64,000 nt of DNA from Sphingomonas sp. 8AM (GTDB lineage: Bacteria > Pseudomonadota > Alphaproteobacteria > Sphingomonadales > Sphingomonadaceae), in assembly GCF_902506455.1 (NCBI RefSeq), contig NZ_LR733844.1:2172127-2236126 (forward strand). Direction: 5' to 3'. Positions within the stretch are counted from its first letter, which is position 1. Each line of letters starts with the position of its first letter. The notes under the pieces are model-generated. The model worked only from the letters and a program-made list of their open reading frames with translations, ran no database searches and was not told the DNA's origin. Below are positions 8,318-18,276 of the stretch, piece after piece. The position numbers were made by a program, and so were the translations under genes.

Positions 8318-10021
8318 TCAGTGCGACGACGCCGCCGCCGCGCCGATCCCGGTCTCGGCACGGACGTGCTGCGCCAGATAGCCGCCGCGATCGACCGCAG
8401 CCCGCCCGCTGCGATCGAGCAGCGAGACCAGCCAGATCGTCACGAACGCGGCGGGCATCGAGAAGATCGCCGGTGACGAATAGGGGAAGATCGCCGCGGG
8501 ATAGCCGAGGATCTTCTCCCACACCGCGGGCGACAGCACCGTCAGCACCACTGCCAGCACCAGCCCGAGCGTCCCGCCCGCGACGACGCCGCGCGTCGTG
8601 CAGCCTTTCCAGAACAGCGACAGCAACAGCACCGGGAAATTGCCCGACGCCGCCACCGCAAACGCGAGGCTGACCATGAACGCGACGTTCTGCTTTTCGA
8701 AGATGATGCCGAGCAGGATCGCGACCACCGCCAGCACCAGCACCGTGCGCCGCGACACGCGCAGCTCGGCGGCAGGATCGGCGGCCCCCTTGCGCAGCAC
8801 GGTCGCGTAGAGATCGTGGCTCACCGCCGACGCGCCCGACAGCGTCAGCCCGGCGACCACCGCCAGGATCGTCGCGAACGCCACCGCCGAGATGAAGCCG
8901 AGGAACAGGTTGCCGCCGACGGCGTGCGCGAGATGGATCGCCGCCATGTTGCCGCCGCCGAGCAGCGCGCCAGCCGGGTCGAGATAGCGCGGCGCGGTCG
9001 CGACCAGCACGATCGCGCCGAAGCCGATGATGAAGGTCAAAAGGTAGAAATAGCCGATCCACCCCGTCGCCCACAGCACCGACTTCCGCGCCGCTTGCGC
9101 ATCGGGCACCGTGAAGAAGCGCATCAGGATATGCGGCAGCCCGGCGGTCCCGAACATCAGCGCGAGTCCGAACGACACCGCCGAGACCGGGTCCTTGATG
9201 AAATTGCCCGGCCCCATGATCGACCGGCCCTTGCTCGCCGCCGCCGCCGGATCGGCACCCGCTGCGGCGGCGAGCCCGGTCTTCACCGCGACCGCGCGCG
9301 CGAACAGCGCCTCGAACGAGAAACCGAACTGCCACAGCACCGCCAGCGCCATGAACGTGGCGCTCCCCAGCAACAGCACCGCCTTGACGATCTGCACCCA
9401 GGTCGTCGCGGTCATGCCCCCGAACAGCACGTAGAGCGTCATCAGCACGCCGACGATCACCACCGCATATTCGTAGCGGAGTCCGAACAGCAATTTGATG
9501 AGCTGCCCCGCGCCCACCATCTGCGCGATCAGGTAGAAAAGGACGACCGTCAGCGTGCTGATCGCCGCAAAACTGCGCACCGGCGTCTGCGCGAAGCGGA
9601 AACTGGCGACATCGGCGAACGTATAACGGCCCAGATTGCGCAACCGTTCGGCCATCAGGAACAGGATGATCGGCCAGCCGACGAGGAAACCGATTGAATA
9701 GATCAGTCCGTCATAGCCGTCCGCGAAGATCTGCGCCGAGATGCCAAGGAACGACGCCGCCGACATGAAGTCGCCCGCGATCGCCAACCCGTTCTGGAAG
9801 CCGGTAATGCCGCCGCCGGCGGTGTAGAAATCGCCCACCGTCCGCGTCCGCCGCGCCGCCCAGCGCGTGATGCCGAGCGTCAGCAAGGCGAAAGCGGCGA
9901 ACATCGCGATCGCGGTCCAGTTCGTCGGCTGCTGCACGCTCTGCCCGGCCAGCGCATCGGCGAACGCCGGGGCCGGCATCAGCGTCGCGCCGAGCGCGAC
10001 CGGGATCACGCGCCGCCTCAT
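8318..10021 (-). CDS. actP: Cation/acetate symporter ActP
   Basis: A sodium:solute symporter of 567 residues with a cleavable leader ([21 protein letters not shown]) and about 13 hydrophobic helices. The segment [18 protein letters not shown] near residue 62 and the following [11 protein letters not shown] are typical of the ActP branch. ActP imports acetate and other short-chain carboxylates with Na+. The start overlaps the stop of the DUF485 gene (ATGA), the conserved yjcH-actP arrangement. The length is normal for the family. Confidence 0.93.
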   Translation of the reverse strand: MRRRVIPVALGATLMPAPAFADALAGQSVQQPTNWTAIAMFAAFALLTLGITRWAARRTRTVGDFYTAGGGITGFQNGLAIAGDFMSAASFLGISAQIFADGYDGLIYSIGFLVGWPIILFLMAERLRNLGRYTFADVASFRFAQTPVRSFAAISTLTVVLFYLIAQMVGAGQLIKLLFGLRYEYAVVIVGVLMTLYVLFGGMTATTWVQIVKAVLLLGSATFMALAVLWQFGFSFEALFARAVAVKTGLAAAAGADPAAAASKGRSIMGPGNFIKDPVSAVSFGLALMFGTAGLPHILMRFFTVPDAQAARKSVLWATGWIGYFYLLTFIIGFGAIVLVATAPRYLDPAGALLGGGNMAAIHLAHAVGGNLFLGFISAVAFATILAVVAGLTLSGASAVSHDLYATVLRKGAADPAAELRVSRRTVLVLAVVAILLGIIFEKQNVAFMVSLAFAVAASGNFPVLLLSLFWKGCTTRGVVAGGTLGLVLAVVLTVLSPAVWEKILGYPAAIFPYSSPAIFSMPAAFVTIWLVSLLDRSGRAAVDRGGYLAQHVRAETGIGAAAASSH

Positions 10022-10326
10022 GCGTCATGCTCCGCCCGCACCGCCTCGACCAGCGGATCGAAACCGCGCGCAGCACGGCGCACGTAGATGCCGGTCAACA
10101 CGATCGCGAGCACGATTACCGCGAAGCCGGCGACGATCCCGATCGAGGTGACACCGGCGCCGATCGGCTTTGCGAGCAACGCCTTGTCGAACGCGATCAG
10201 CAGGATGAAGCTGAGGTACGCGGCCACCATCACCGCGGTCAGCGCCCAGGTAAAGCGCCCGCGACGGTGCACCAGTTCCTGAAATCGTGGATCCGCTGCC
10301 ACGCGCGCCGCTTCCGCGTCGTCCAT
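10018..10326 (-). CDS. yjcH: DUF485 membrane protein YjcH
   Basis: A protein of 102 residues from the ATG at 10326 (GGGAGG upstream). It has a short soluble N-terminus containing [16 protein letters not shown] and two transmembrane helices (about residues 22-45 and 58-82), then an R-A-A-R-G-F-D-P-L motif, as in DUF485 proteins. These small proteins accompany ActP-type symporters and are thought to assist them. It is translationally coupled to actP by a 4-bp overlap. Confidence 0.9.
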   Translation of the reverse strand: MDDAEAARVAADPRFQELVHRRGRFTWALTAVMVAAYLSFILLIAFDKALLAKPIGAGVTSIGIVAGFAVIVLAIVLTGIYVRRAARGFDPLVEAVRAEHDA

Positions 10327-10406
10327 CCCGCCCCTCCCGCTGTTGCCGCTACCATGCAGCAATGCGGGCCGGGCGCAAGGGCGATGCGGAATGCTCGCGC
10401 GCGACC

Positions 10407-10991
10407 TCAGGCGCGTGCAATGGCCGATGGAGCGGCGCTCCGCCGCCGCAAGCGTGCGCCGACCACGCCGAAGCCGGCGATCATCATCGCCCAGGTCGCC
10501 GGCTCGGGCACCGCGCCGTCCGTGGCGATATCGTCGGTGACGATCGAGAACGACCCGCTCCAGAAGCCGCGGGGCGTCGTCTCCGTGTTAAAGCTGTCGA
10601 GCAGTTCGACCCTCAGCAACCCGTCCTCGTTGAGGAAGAAGTCCAGATCCATCGCCACGAGATCGGCGATGCCCTCGACACGCGCGGTGCCCGAATTCTC
10701 GAAGTTACGGTCGGGCGTGAACTTGGCCTGGAGGGTGTCGCTCGTGCCGAACCAGACGTGCTGGTCGTTGACGTACGACGGGTCGAGCGCCTCGATGGTC
10801 AGCGAATAGCCGATCGAGGTGACATGCGCCCAGGCGCCGATATCCTTCAGGATGACGGTGTTGCCGTTGGTGCCCGCCACGCCCGTCGCGGGCGCGCGGT
10901 CGAGCGAGATGACGGTGGTCGCAGCCTGTGCGGCGGCGGGTGCCAGCGCCAGTGCGAGCACGGACAGAGCGATCTTCGTGAACGAGGCCAT
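10407..10991 (-). CDS. PEPxxWA-CTERM sorting-domain secreted protein
   Basis: A protein of 194 residues with a Sec signal peptide (MASFTKIALSVLALALAPAA, cleaved near A-Q-A-A) and a C-terminal sorting signal V-P-E-P-A-T-W-A-M-M-I-A-G-F-G-V-V-G-A followed by R-R-R. This is the PEPxxWA form of PEP-CTERM typical of sphingomonads, recognised by an exosortase-like system associated with exopolysaccharide. The middle 130 residues look like a beta-rich extracellular domain with several Asp/Asn turns; no enzyme motif is seen. The ATG at 10991 is chosen because the leader begins there. Confidence 0.85.
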   Translation of the reverse strand: MASFTKIALSVLALALAPAAAQAATTVISLDRAPATGVAGTNGNTVILKDIGAWAHVTSIGYSLTIEALDPSYVNDQHVWFGTSDTLQAKFTPDRNFENSGTARVEGIADLVAMDLDFFLNEDGLLRVELLDSFNTETTPRGFWSGSFSIVTDDIATDGAVPEPATWAMMIAGFGVVGARLRRRSAAPSAIARA

Positions 10992-11040
10992 GATGCGGTG
11001 GTCCTTCAGGAATGTGGAGGGCAAGCGCGCGTCGCGCGGT

Positions 11041-12918
11041 TCAGCAAGGCTTCGACTGATCGGTGTTGCCGTTCAGCGTGTAGTTGTAGGTCCAGAAGAT
11101 GCGGTTCATCTCCACATCGCAGGCCGTCACCGGGCCGGTGCGCGGCGTCGCGCCTTCGACCTTGATCGTGTACGGGTAGCGCGTGCCCTTGATCGGGCTG
11201 CCCACATCCTGCCAGCCGAGGCTTTCGTAGCGCGTCGGGGTCGCCGTGACCGCCAGATAGGCGCGGGTGCCGGCCGGAATGGTCAGCGTGGTGGTGCCGC
11301 TGCCGAGGCCGGTGGCCTTGCCGAGCATCGAATAGGTGGGCTTATAGTCGTTTGTGACGGCGACGATTGCGAAGCGCCAGGCGGCGGCATTCGCCTTTGT
11401 GCCGCCGGTCAGCGTGACCGTCACCTTCTGTCCCTCCGCCGCCGTCAGCGGGATCAGATGCGTCCCATATTGCAGCAGCGCACGCTCGACCGGCGGCGCG
11501 TAGGTGTTCGCGTCCGTGCCCGAGGCCACCATCGGCGTGTAGAAATGGCCGAGGAAGCTGGTGTTCTGGTTGGCGCGAGTCTGGTCGATCAGGCTGGATT
11601 GATCGACGAAGTCCATGGCCGCGAGACGCGCGCCATACCAGCCCATGTCGTCCGCGAAGGAATTGAAGCCCTGCGGATAGGCGCCGGTCTGGCCCCCGCG
11701 CTGGACGATCGCCTGAACGAAATCCTTGCGGAGGGCGGCATCCTTGTCGCCCGCCTCCCAGCCACCTTGCGTCTTGGACACGATCGGCTTCCAGACGTCA
11801 TAGACGAGGCTACGCGTTCGATCGTTCTCGAACAGATAGCTCATGAACGGGAAGGCGCCGTAGCGCGACACGGAGAAGAGCGGCCCGCTCTCGAGATTAT
11901 TCAGATAGAATTCCAGGAACTCGCTTCGCCCGGCAAGCGTATAACCGCCCCATTCCGCGCCAGTCTCCCAGATCGATCCTGCCTGCCAATTGTCCCGGAA
12001 GCCGCCCGAGTAATATTGGACCATGTGGCCGAATTCATGCGCCGCCACCTTCGAGCCCTTCGGAACCGCCCAGGCGGAGACACCCTGCTCGGCCCCGGCA
12101 CTCGCGCCGCAATCGTCCTTGTCGCCGCCGGCGTTTGGACGGCCCGTTCCGCACAGATAGATGTTGAGCTTCTGCTTGTCGTCGCTGTTGGCGAACGGCA
12201 TCGGGGCGCCCAGCACGTCGCGGTACATCGTCCAGACGCGCTCGTACCAGTCGGCGGTGTCCTTCACCGCCTGCTCCATCGTGCGGTTGTAGACCCAGCG
12301 ATTGAACCACGGGAATTTGTAATCGTCGGTGGTGCCGTTGCCGTACCAGAAGGCGAAATGCTGCGTCTGGTACAGGTTCAGCTCACCACTGGCGACCAGC
12401 TCGGGGGACGTCAGCGGGTGTCCGTTCGGATCGGGGTCGCTATATTTGATGCGATAGGTGTTGGGATCCTCGACAACCGGATGCTGCGCCACCGCCGCGT
12501 CGATGACCGAATTGTCGTCATCCGAGAACGAACTCGACCAATAGGCGCGGCGACAGCCGTCCTCCGTTTCCAGCACGACCCGACGATGCGTATCGCCGAA
12601 GTCGTAGCTATAGGCCTGGACCAGTCGGGCGGCGAATGGCTGACCATAAGCCGAACCGGCGACGGTGAACGGGTTGCGGGGTGTCGTCGCCAGCCGCGGC
12701 GTCCAGGTGCGCAGGTCGCCCTGCCCCCATGGCCAGCGGGTCGAGCGGCTTTGGCAGCCGGTGGCCGCTGCCTCCTCGGGGGCCAGCGTGTAGCTGGCCA
12801 GCGTGTGCCCCGGCGCGTCGAGCGTGGCGGATTTGCCGGCGGACGATCCGCCGTCCTGCCCACATCCCGCCAAAAGCCCCAGAACCGCAGCGCCGACTGC
12901 TGATTTGGACCGCCTCAT
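11041..12918 (-). CDS. Lipoprotein with HExxH zinc-peptidase domain (DUF6055-like)
   Basis: A protein of 625 residues from the ATG at 12918 (GGAGAGG upstream). A lipobox L-L-A-G-C at residues 15-19 predicts acylation at Cys19. A metallopeptidase core has H-E-F-G-H at 294-298 and W-E-T-G-A-E-W about 20 residues later, which can supply the third zinc ligand. Before it, N-L-Y-Q-T-Q-H-F-A-F-W-Y-G-N and a Cys-bounded loop resemble DUF6055-type secreted peptidases. The C-terminal 170 residues form a beta-sandwich-like region with paired Thr/Gly-rich strands. It likely acts on extracellular or periplasmic proteins. A 22-bp palindrome sits in the promoter. The DUF assignment is from memory and moderate. 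Confidence 0.7.
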   Translation of the reverse strand: MRRSKSAVGAAVLGLLAGCGQDGGSSAGKSATLDAPGHTLASYTLAPEEAAATGCQSRSTRWPWGQGDLRTWTPRLATTPRNPFTVAGSAYGQPFAARLVQAYSYDFGDTHRRVVLETEDGCRRAYWSSSFSDDDNSVIDAAVAQHPVVEDPNTYRIKYSDPDPNGHPLTSPELVASGELNLYQTQHFAFWYGNGTTDDYKFPWFNRWVYNRTMEQAVKDTADWYERVWTMYRDVLGAPMPFANSDDKQKLNIYLCGTGRPNAGGDKDDCGASAGAEQGVSAWAVPKGSKVAAHEFGHMVQYYSGGFRDNWQAGSIWETGAEWGGYTLAGRSEFLEFYLNNLESGPLFSVSRYGAFPFMSYLFENDRTRSLVYDVWKPIVSKTQGGWEAGDKDAALRKDFVQAIVQRGGQTGAYPQGFNSFADDMGWYGARLAAMDFVDQSSLIDQTRANQNTSFLGHFYTPMVASGTDANTYAPPVERALLQYGTHLIPLTAAEGQKVTVTLTGGTKANAAAWRFAIVAVTNDYKPTYSMLGKATGLGSGTTTLTIPAGTRAYLAVTATPTRYESLGWQDVGSPIKGTRYPYTIKVEGATPRTGPVTACDVEMNRIFWTYNYTLNGNTDQSKPC

Positions 12919-12932
12919 CCATCCTCTCCCCT

Positions 12933-12954
12933 TATCCGTATACCGTATCGGATA
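12933..12954. promoter_or_regulatory. Imperfect palindrome upstream of the zinc-peptidase gene
   Basis: The outer arms TATCCG (12933-12938) and CGGATA (12949-12954) flank TATACCGTAT, forming a 22-bp imperfect palindrome about 15 bp in front of the ATG at 12918. The position suits an operator overlapping the leader. The core TCCGTATAC matches, inverted, a motif at 1218-1226. Confidence 0.35.
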
Positions 12955-13047
12955 GCGGGAGGGCGGTCGGGTCAAGCCGGGGGCTGCTGACCCACTCGCC
13001 TCAATCCGGCACAATGACCCGAAATGAGGATTGCGGTGGGATCGTGG

Positions 13048-14022
13048 TTAGCGACCACTTTGGACCAGACGCGGCGCCGCCGCCCCGTCGGTCATCCGCA
13101 CCGGCAGAATGCGTCCGTCGGCGGCATAGCGGAGCCGGTCGATCGCCACCTGTCGCTCGCCCGAAAACGGTGCCGGACCCTGCGGGTTCTCCCAACGATG
13201 ATACACGATCAGCGATTGGCCGGTCCGCGTCCGGACGAAGCTGTGATGCCCTGGCCCCTTGTGCCTGCGGTCGCTGGTCAGGATCGCGCCGCGATATCGC
13301 CACGGGCCGATCGGCGACCGGGCGGTGGCATAATGGACCGAATAGTCCGCCGCATTGAAGTGGCCGTGGCTGTAGGAAAGATAATAGGTGCCGTTGCGCT
13401 CGTGCACGAACGCACCTTCCGTAAACTGCGGCGGTGTCTCGACCGGCACTTCGCGCGCCAGACCGGTCATGTCCGGGGTCAGCTCCCATATGCGCAGTTT
13501 CGCGCCCGCGCTGCCTCCGGCATAGAGGTACGCCTTGCCGTCCTTCGGATCGACGAACACCATCGGGTCGATCGCCTCGAAACCCGGTCCGCCGGTCACC
13601 AGCGGCTGCCCGCTGTCGCGGTACGGCCCCGCCGGGCGATCCGCGACCGCGACGCCGATCCGGCTGGGCGTCGGATTCTGTGGGCCCACCGAATAATAGA
13701 GATACCATTTGCCGTTGCGTGTCGCGACGCCGGGCGCCCACAGGAAATGCTCCGGCGCGCCGTCGGCGCCGATCCACGCGATCTGGTCGCGGCGAAGCAG
13801 CTCGCCGCGTGGCTGCCATGTCTTCAGGTCGCGCGACGAAAACGCCCCGAAGCGATCCGCTGCCCAGCTGCCGCCCGGTCCGCCGGTCGGGAACACCCAC
13901 AGCTCGCCGTCGATCATCGTCGCGTGCGGGTCCGCGCCCTGAAACTGCGGATTGTCGGCCTGCACCGGCGCAGCGACGGCACCCAGCAGCAGTGCGGCAG
14001 AAAGGAGGGGCAAACGGATCAT
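13048..14022 (-). CDS. GH43 family glycosidase (arabinofuranosidase/xylosidase-like)
   Basis: A protein of 324 residues with a signal peptide (MIRLPLLSAALLLGAVAAPV, cut near Q-A-D). The five-bladed propeller shows the GH43 catalytic trio in context: Asp31 in G-A-D-P-H-A (general base), Asp152 in E-A-I-D-P-M-V-F (pKa modulator) and Glu202 in T-E-G-A-F-V (general acid). The length fits a bare catalytic domain without an accessory sandwich. Likely substrates are arabinose- or xylose-containing plant polysaccharides; specificity is unresolved. It is divergent from the GH5-like gene, with promoters in the shared 116-bp gap. A GTG two codons upstream is an alternative start. Confidence 0.88.
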   Translation of the reverse strand: MIRLPLLSAALLLGAVAAPVQADNPQFQGADPHATMIDGELWVFPTGGPGGSWAADRFGAFSSRDLKTWQPRGELLRRDQIAWIGADGAPEHFLWAPGVATRNGKWYLYYSVGPQNPTPSRIGVAVADRPAGPYRDSGQPLVTGGPGFEAIDPMVFVDPKDGKAYLYAGGSAGAKLRIWELTPDMTGLAREVPVETPPQFTEGAFVHERNGTYYLSYSHGHFNAADYSVHYATARSPIGPWRYRGAILTSDRRHKGPGHHSFVRTRTGQSLIVYHRWENPQGPAPFSGERQVAIDRLRYAADGRILPVRMTDGAAAPRLVQSGR

Positions 14023-14138
14023 AAACACCTGTCCGATCGGGAGATTGAGCCCGATTGGTAGGATAATTTCTCGCCTTTGCCGATAGTTGAGTTGTATGCC
14101 CGGTTCCGGGAACCCCGATAGAGGAAGGAGAGGAAGCG

Positions 14139-15278
14139 ATGAACAGGCGGCTTCTGACGGCGCTGCTCACCGTCGCCACGGTGACGATCGCGCTGCCGGC
14201 CGACGCGCGCGCGCGCTGGAGCGAGGCGCAGGCCAGGGCATGGTACCGTGCGCAGCCATGGCTGGTCGGCGCGAACTACACGCCGGCCTCCGCGATTAAC
14301 CAGCTGGAGATGTGGCAGGCCGAAACATGGGACCCGCAGGCGATCGAGCGCGAGCTCGGCTGGGCGCAGGGCATCGGGATGAACACGATGCGCGTCTTCC
14401 TCCACGACCAGCTCTGGCAACAGGACCCGGCCGGATTCCAGCGGCGCGTCGACCAATTCCTGACGATCGCCGCGCGCCATAAGATCAAGCCGTTGTTCGT
14501 ATTGTTCGACAGCTGCTGGGACCCCGATCCGAAGCTTGGGCCGCAGCATCCACCGATCCCCGGCGTTCACAATTCCGGCTGGGTGCAGGGTCCGGGGCTG
14601 CCCGGGCTGCGCGACAAGCGGCGCTACCCCGCGTACAAGGCCTATGTGCAGGGCGTGGTCGGTGCGTTCCGCAACGACCCGCGCGTCCTCGGCTGGGACG
14701 TCTGGAACGAGCCGGACAACGGTGCCGATCAATATAAGGGGCAGGACGGCAAGGAGCCGCTGGTCCGCGCGTTGCTCGCACAGGTGTTCGTCTGGGCGCG
14801 CGATGCCGAGCCATCGCAACCGCTCACCTCCGGGGTTTGGCAGCATGACGACTGGACCCCGACCGGCGGCAAGCTGACCGCGATGGAGACGCTCCAGCTC
14901 CGCCAGTCGGACGTGATCTCGTTCCACGACTATAGCTGGCCCGAGACGTTCGAGGCGCGGGTGAAGCAGCTGCTGCCCTATGGTCGCCCGATCCTGTGCA
15001 CCGAATATATGGCGCGCGGCAACGGCTCGACGTTCGACGGGTCGCTGCCGATCGGCAAGCGCTACGACGTGGCGATGATCAACTGGGGGTTCGTCGACGG
15101 CAAGACGCAGACGCGGTTGCCGTGGGACAGCTGGAAGAAGCCCTATGTTCTGGAGGAGCCGGTGATCTGGTTCCACGAGGTTTTTCGCGGCGACGGGACG
15201 CCGTACCGCCGCGCGGAAACCGACCTGATCCGCGCGCTCAGCAGCGCGCCGCGCGGCATCGTGCCCACGGCGCGTTGA
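14139..15278 (+). CDS. Clan GH-A (GH5-like) secreted glycosidase
   Basis: A protein of 379 residues with a Sec leader (MNRRLLTALLTVATVTIALP, A-D-A-R-A). A TIM-barrel glycosidase pattern is visible: M-R-V-F-L-H-D on an early strand, acid/base Glu191 in D-V-W-N-E-P-D-N, and a likely nucleophile Glu289 in C-T-E-Y-M-A-R, with an aromatic-rich substrate region (W-G-F near residue 315). These are the two retaining glutamates of clan GH-A. Homologues are often called cellulase-family or xylanase; the true substrate is unknown. GGAAGGAGAGG precedes the ATG. It pairs with the divergent GH43 gene, suggesting joint hemicellulose use. Confidence 0.8.
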   Translation: MNRRLLTALLTVATVTIALPADARARWSEAQARAWYRAQPWLVGANYTPASAINQLEMWQAETWDPQAIERELGWAQGIGMNTMRVFLHDQLWQQDPAGFQRRVDQFLTIAARHKIKPLFVLFDSCWDPDPKLGPQHPPIPGVHNSGWVQGPGLPGLRDKRRYPAYKAYVQGVVGAFRNDPRVLGWDVWNEPDNGADQYKGQDGKEPLVRALLAQVFVWARDAEPSQPLTSGVWQHDDWTPTGGKLTAMETLQLRQSDVISFHDYSWPETFEARVKQLLPYGRPILCTEYMARGNGSTFDGSLPIGKRYDVAMINWGFVDGKTQTRLPWDSWKKPYVLEEPVIWFHEVFRGDGTPYRRAETDLIRALSSAPRGIVPTAR

Positions 15279-15380
15279 ACGAAACATGTCGGAAAACGTA
15301 AGGAAAAAAGCACATTCTTCCTCACCTGTCCTTGTGACACCTTAACCGAAATCACGTAATTGTCGTTCCATGGACATGTC

Positions 15381-17321
15381 ATGGCGCGACTGATCGCCCG
15401 GCTGCGGGAGCTTCGGCATTCCGATCATCGCATCACCGCCCAGGTGCGGGCGGTGCTCGTCGAGTCGCTGTACGCCTCCACGCAATCGCTGGTGATCGGG
15501 GCGCTGACCAGCACGACGATCGCTGCGGTGGTCGCGTGGGCGACGGTTGACGCGTGGCTGGCGGCGGCGGCCGTGGCGATCGGCGTGGTCGGCGCGTTGC
15601 GCATCGCCGATGCGCTGCGCGCGCATCGCGTGGACGTCGATGCCGAAGCGGCGGCACGCCACGAAGTCGGCTATCGCGTCGGCGCGCTCGCCTATTCGGG
15701 ACTGCTCGGGCTGTTCGGTTTCCTGACGCTGACGCGCAGCGGCGACGGCGTGGTGCAGTTGCTCGCGGTCACCACCGCGATCGGCTATGCCGCGGGAATC
15801 GCCGGACGCAACGCCGGCCGGCCGCGGATCGCGCTGGCGCAATTGTGTCTCGCCTCGCTGCCGCTGTCCGCCGGGCTGCTGATCGGGTTCGAGCCGCTGA
15901 AGCTGGTACTGGCGGCGGTCATCGTGTTGTTCGTCGTCGCGATGATCGACATCACGCTGCAGACCTATGGCGCCCTGCTGAAGGCGACGCTAGTCAGCCA
16001 TGAGAATGCCGCGCTGGCGGCGCACCATGCCGCGCATGCGCGCCGCGACGACCTGACCGGCGTCGCCAACCGCACCGCGTTCCGCGAACAGTTCGAGGAG
16101 CGGCTGCGGATGCTGCCCGGCAGCGGCAGCAAGCTGGCGCTCTACTGGCTCGATCTCGACCGGTTCAAGGAGATCAACGACACGTTCGGGCATCTGGCGG
16201 GCAATGCGCTGCTCGCCGCGGTCGCCGGGCGGCTGCGCACGCATTTCGACCACGAAAGCGTGGTGGCGCGGCTGGGCGGCGACGAATTCGCGATCCTCTC
16301 TCCGGTCGGCGACCGGCAGGAGGCGGCGACGATCGGCGCGGCGATCCTCGCGCTGGTTCGCCGCCCGGTCGCACATGACGGGCATAGTTTGCGCACCAGC
16401 GCGTCGATCGGCGTGGCGCTCGCGCCCGAGAACGGGCGCGAGGCCGACACGTTGCTCAAGAACGCCGACCTTGCGCTGTATCGCGCCAAGGAGAGCGGGC
16501 GCGGCCAGCTCTATTTCTACGAACCGGTCATGGACGAGAAGATCGAACGCCGCCGCCAGCTCGATTACGAGCTGCACGGCGCGCTGGAACGCGGCGAATT
16601 CCATCTGCTGTTTCAACCAATCTTCGATCTCGCCGCCTCCCGCGTGCTGTCGTGCGAGGTGCTGCTGCGCTGGACGAACCGCCATCACGGCGTGGTTTCG
16701 CCGGTCGAGTTCATTCCGATTGCCGAGGACAATGGCACGATCGACGCGATCGGCCATTGGGTCCTCTATCAGGCGTGCGAGGTGGCGCGGGACTGGCCCG
16801 CCGACATTTCGATCGCGGTCAATCTCTCCCCCATCCAGCTGCGCGCGACGCACCTGCCCGCCGTGGTGCTCGACGCGCTGAACGCCAGCGGGATGCCGCC
16901 CGAGCGGCTCAATCTCGAAGTCACCGAGACGGTGTTGCTCGAGGATGTCGAGACGTCGCTCGCCGCGCTGGAGGCGCTCAACCGGCTGCGGGTCCGCACC
17001 ACGCTCGACGACTTCGGCACCGGTTATTCCTCGCTCAGCTATCTGACACGTTTTCCGTTCCAGACGCTCAAGATCGATCGCTCGTTCGTCACCGATCTCG
17101 AACGCAGCCCGGCGTCGATCGCGATCGTCCAGACCGTCGTCGATCTCGGCGCGCAGCTTGGCATGCGGACGATCGCGGAAGGCGTGGAAACACAGGCACA
17201 GCTCGACCAGCTGCGCCGCACGCGCTGCGATGCGGTGCAGGGTTATCTGCTCGCCCGCCCGATGCCGGCGGCCATGGTCTCCGCCATGTTGGCCGGCAAG
17301 GGCAGCGAAGCGACCGGCTGA
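15381..17321 (+). CDS. Membrane GGDEF-EAL cyclic-di-GMP enzyme
   Basis: A protein of 646 residues. Several hydrophobic helices (about residues 36-190) form an unnamed membrane sensor. The GGDEF domain is intact (GGDEF at 299-303, with DLTGVANR and LDLDRFKEINDTFGH), and no clear RxxD inhibitory site precedes it. The EAL domain carries E-V-L at 426-428 and an intact D-D-F-G-T-G-Y-S-S-L-S-Y-L loop, so both cyclase and phosphodiesterase activities are possible. The ATG at 15381 is used; a TTG at 15360 is an alternative. The neighbouring convergent gene encodes an RpfF-like DSF synthase, and DSF signalling in Xanthomonas acts through c-di-GMP. Confidence 0.92.
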   Translation: MARLIARLRELRHSDHRITAQVRAVLVESLYASTQSLVIGALTSTTIAAVVAWATVDAWLAAAAVAIGVVGALRIADALRAHRVDVDAEAAARHEVGYRVGALAYSGLLGLFGFLTLTRSGDGVVQLLAVTTAIGYAAGIAGRNAGRPRIALAQLCLASLPLSAGLLIGFEPLKLVLAAVIVLFVVAMIDITLQTYGALLKATLVSHENAALAAHHAAHARRDDLTGVANRTAFREQFEERLRMLPGSGSKLALYWLDLDRFKEINDTFGHLAGNALLAAVAGRLRTHFDHESVVARLGGDEFAILSPVGDRQEAATIGAAILALVRRPVAHDGHSLRTSASIGVALAPENGREADTLLKNADLALYRAKESGRGQLYFYEPVMDEKIERRRQLDYELHGALERGEFHLLFQPIFDLAASRVLSCEVLLRWTNRHHGVVSPVEFIPIAEDNGTIDAIGHWVLYQACEVARDWPADISIAVNLSPIQLRATHLPAVVLDALNASGMPPERLNLEVTETVLLEDVETSLAALEALNRLRVRTTLDDFGTGYSSLSYLTRFPFQTLKIDRSFVTDLERSPASIAIVQTVVDLGAQLGMRTIAEGVETQAQLDQLRRTRCDAVQGYLLARPMPAAMVSAMLAGKGSEATG

Positions 17322-17381
17322 CGTCCTCCGGTCGACACCGGCCGCACCCGCCCTCGCCGGGCCGCTACGACCGGCGCTGGC

Positions 17382-18260
17382 TCAGCGGGGCTTGTCCAGC
17401 AATCGCTCCTGCGCGCTGACCAACCGGCGCATCAGCTTGAGATCGCCCTCCCCGAGCCGCAGCGCCGCATCGGCCCACAGCTCGACCACCGCTTCCAGCT
17501 CGCCGAGCGTCAGCGGATTCACCGCCCGCGACGCCTCGTAGATCGCGGCATGCGCGCTGTGGCGGCGGCGGTTGGCACGGATATAATCCTCCACCACGCG
17601 CCGCCCCTCGCCTGGGTCGGCGAGCGCATGGACCAGCCCCATCTCGTACAATTCCTCGGCGCGGTACGTCCGTCCGCTGAGGATCATCTGCTCGGCGCGC
17701 GCCGCGCCCAGCCGACGCGACAGGAAGCAGTGCGCGCCCATGCCGGGGAACAGCCCGAACAGCGTCTCGGGCAGCCCGAACCCCGCGCCGCGCTCCGCGA
17801 CGACGACGTTGAACGACATCAGCGCCTCGAACCCGCCGCCCAGCGCGTCGCCCTCGACCAGCCCGATCGTGATGATCGACCGATCCAGCCCGAGCATGTT
17901 CCGGTGCAGGATGCGCACGCACGCCTTGCCATAGCCGACCAGCGCGTCGCGGTTGCGCGCGCGGATCAGCTGCGCAAACAGGTCGAGATCGCCCCCCAGC
18001 GAAAACACGCCCGGGAAATGCGACCCCAGCACCAGATAGCGGATCGGCATCGCGCCGCTGCCATGCGCGATTTCGATATCCTCCTGCCACTGAATGAAAT
18101 CGTGGAGCAGTGCGGGGTTGAAGCTGGGGCGCACGTCCGGACGCATATAGGTCCACAAGGTCCCCTGCGCCGGGTCGAAGGTCGCCTCCAGCTGGTCGTA
18201 GACGAACAGCGCACGCACGTCGGACGGGACGGCGGCAAGCGTGGTTTGATGAACGGTCAT
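17382..18260 (-). CDS. rpfF: RpfF-like DSF synthase (crotonase family)
   Basis: A protein of 292 residues. It is much closer to RpfF than to ordinary enoyl-CoA hydratases: Y-L-V-L-G-S-H-F-P-G-V-F-S-L-G-G-D near residue 75, G-D-A-L-G-G-G-F-E with Glu145, and G-L-P-E-T-L-F-G-L-F-P-G-M-G with Glu165. These two glutamates match the catalytic pair Glu141/Glu161 known for Xanthomonas RpfF. RpfF makes cis-2-unsaturated fatty acids (diffusible signal factor) from acyl-ACP by dehydration and thioester cleavage. No RpfC or RpfG sensor is visible nearby. A 7-7-7 inverted repeat lies directly in front of the gene. Chain length and sensing partner are unknown. Confidence 0.85.
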   Translation of the reverse strand: MTVHQTTLAAVPSDVRALFVYDQLEATFDPAQGTLWTYMRPDVRPSFNPALLHDFIQWQEDIEIAHGSGAMPIRYLVLGSHFPGVFSLGGDLDLFAQLIRARNRDALVGYGKACVRILHRNMLGLDRSIITIGLVEGDALGGGFEALMSFNVVVAERGAGFGLPETLFGLFPGMGAHCFLSRRLGAARAEQMILSGRTYRAEELYEMGLVHALADPGEGRRVVEDYIRANRRRHSAHAAIYEASRAVNPLTLGELEAVVELWADAALRLGEGDLKLMRRLVSAQERLLDKPR

Positions 18261-18276
18261 CGCGACTTCCTCTTTC

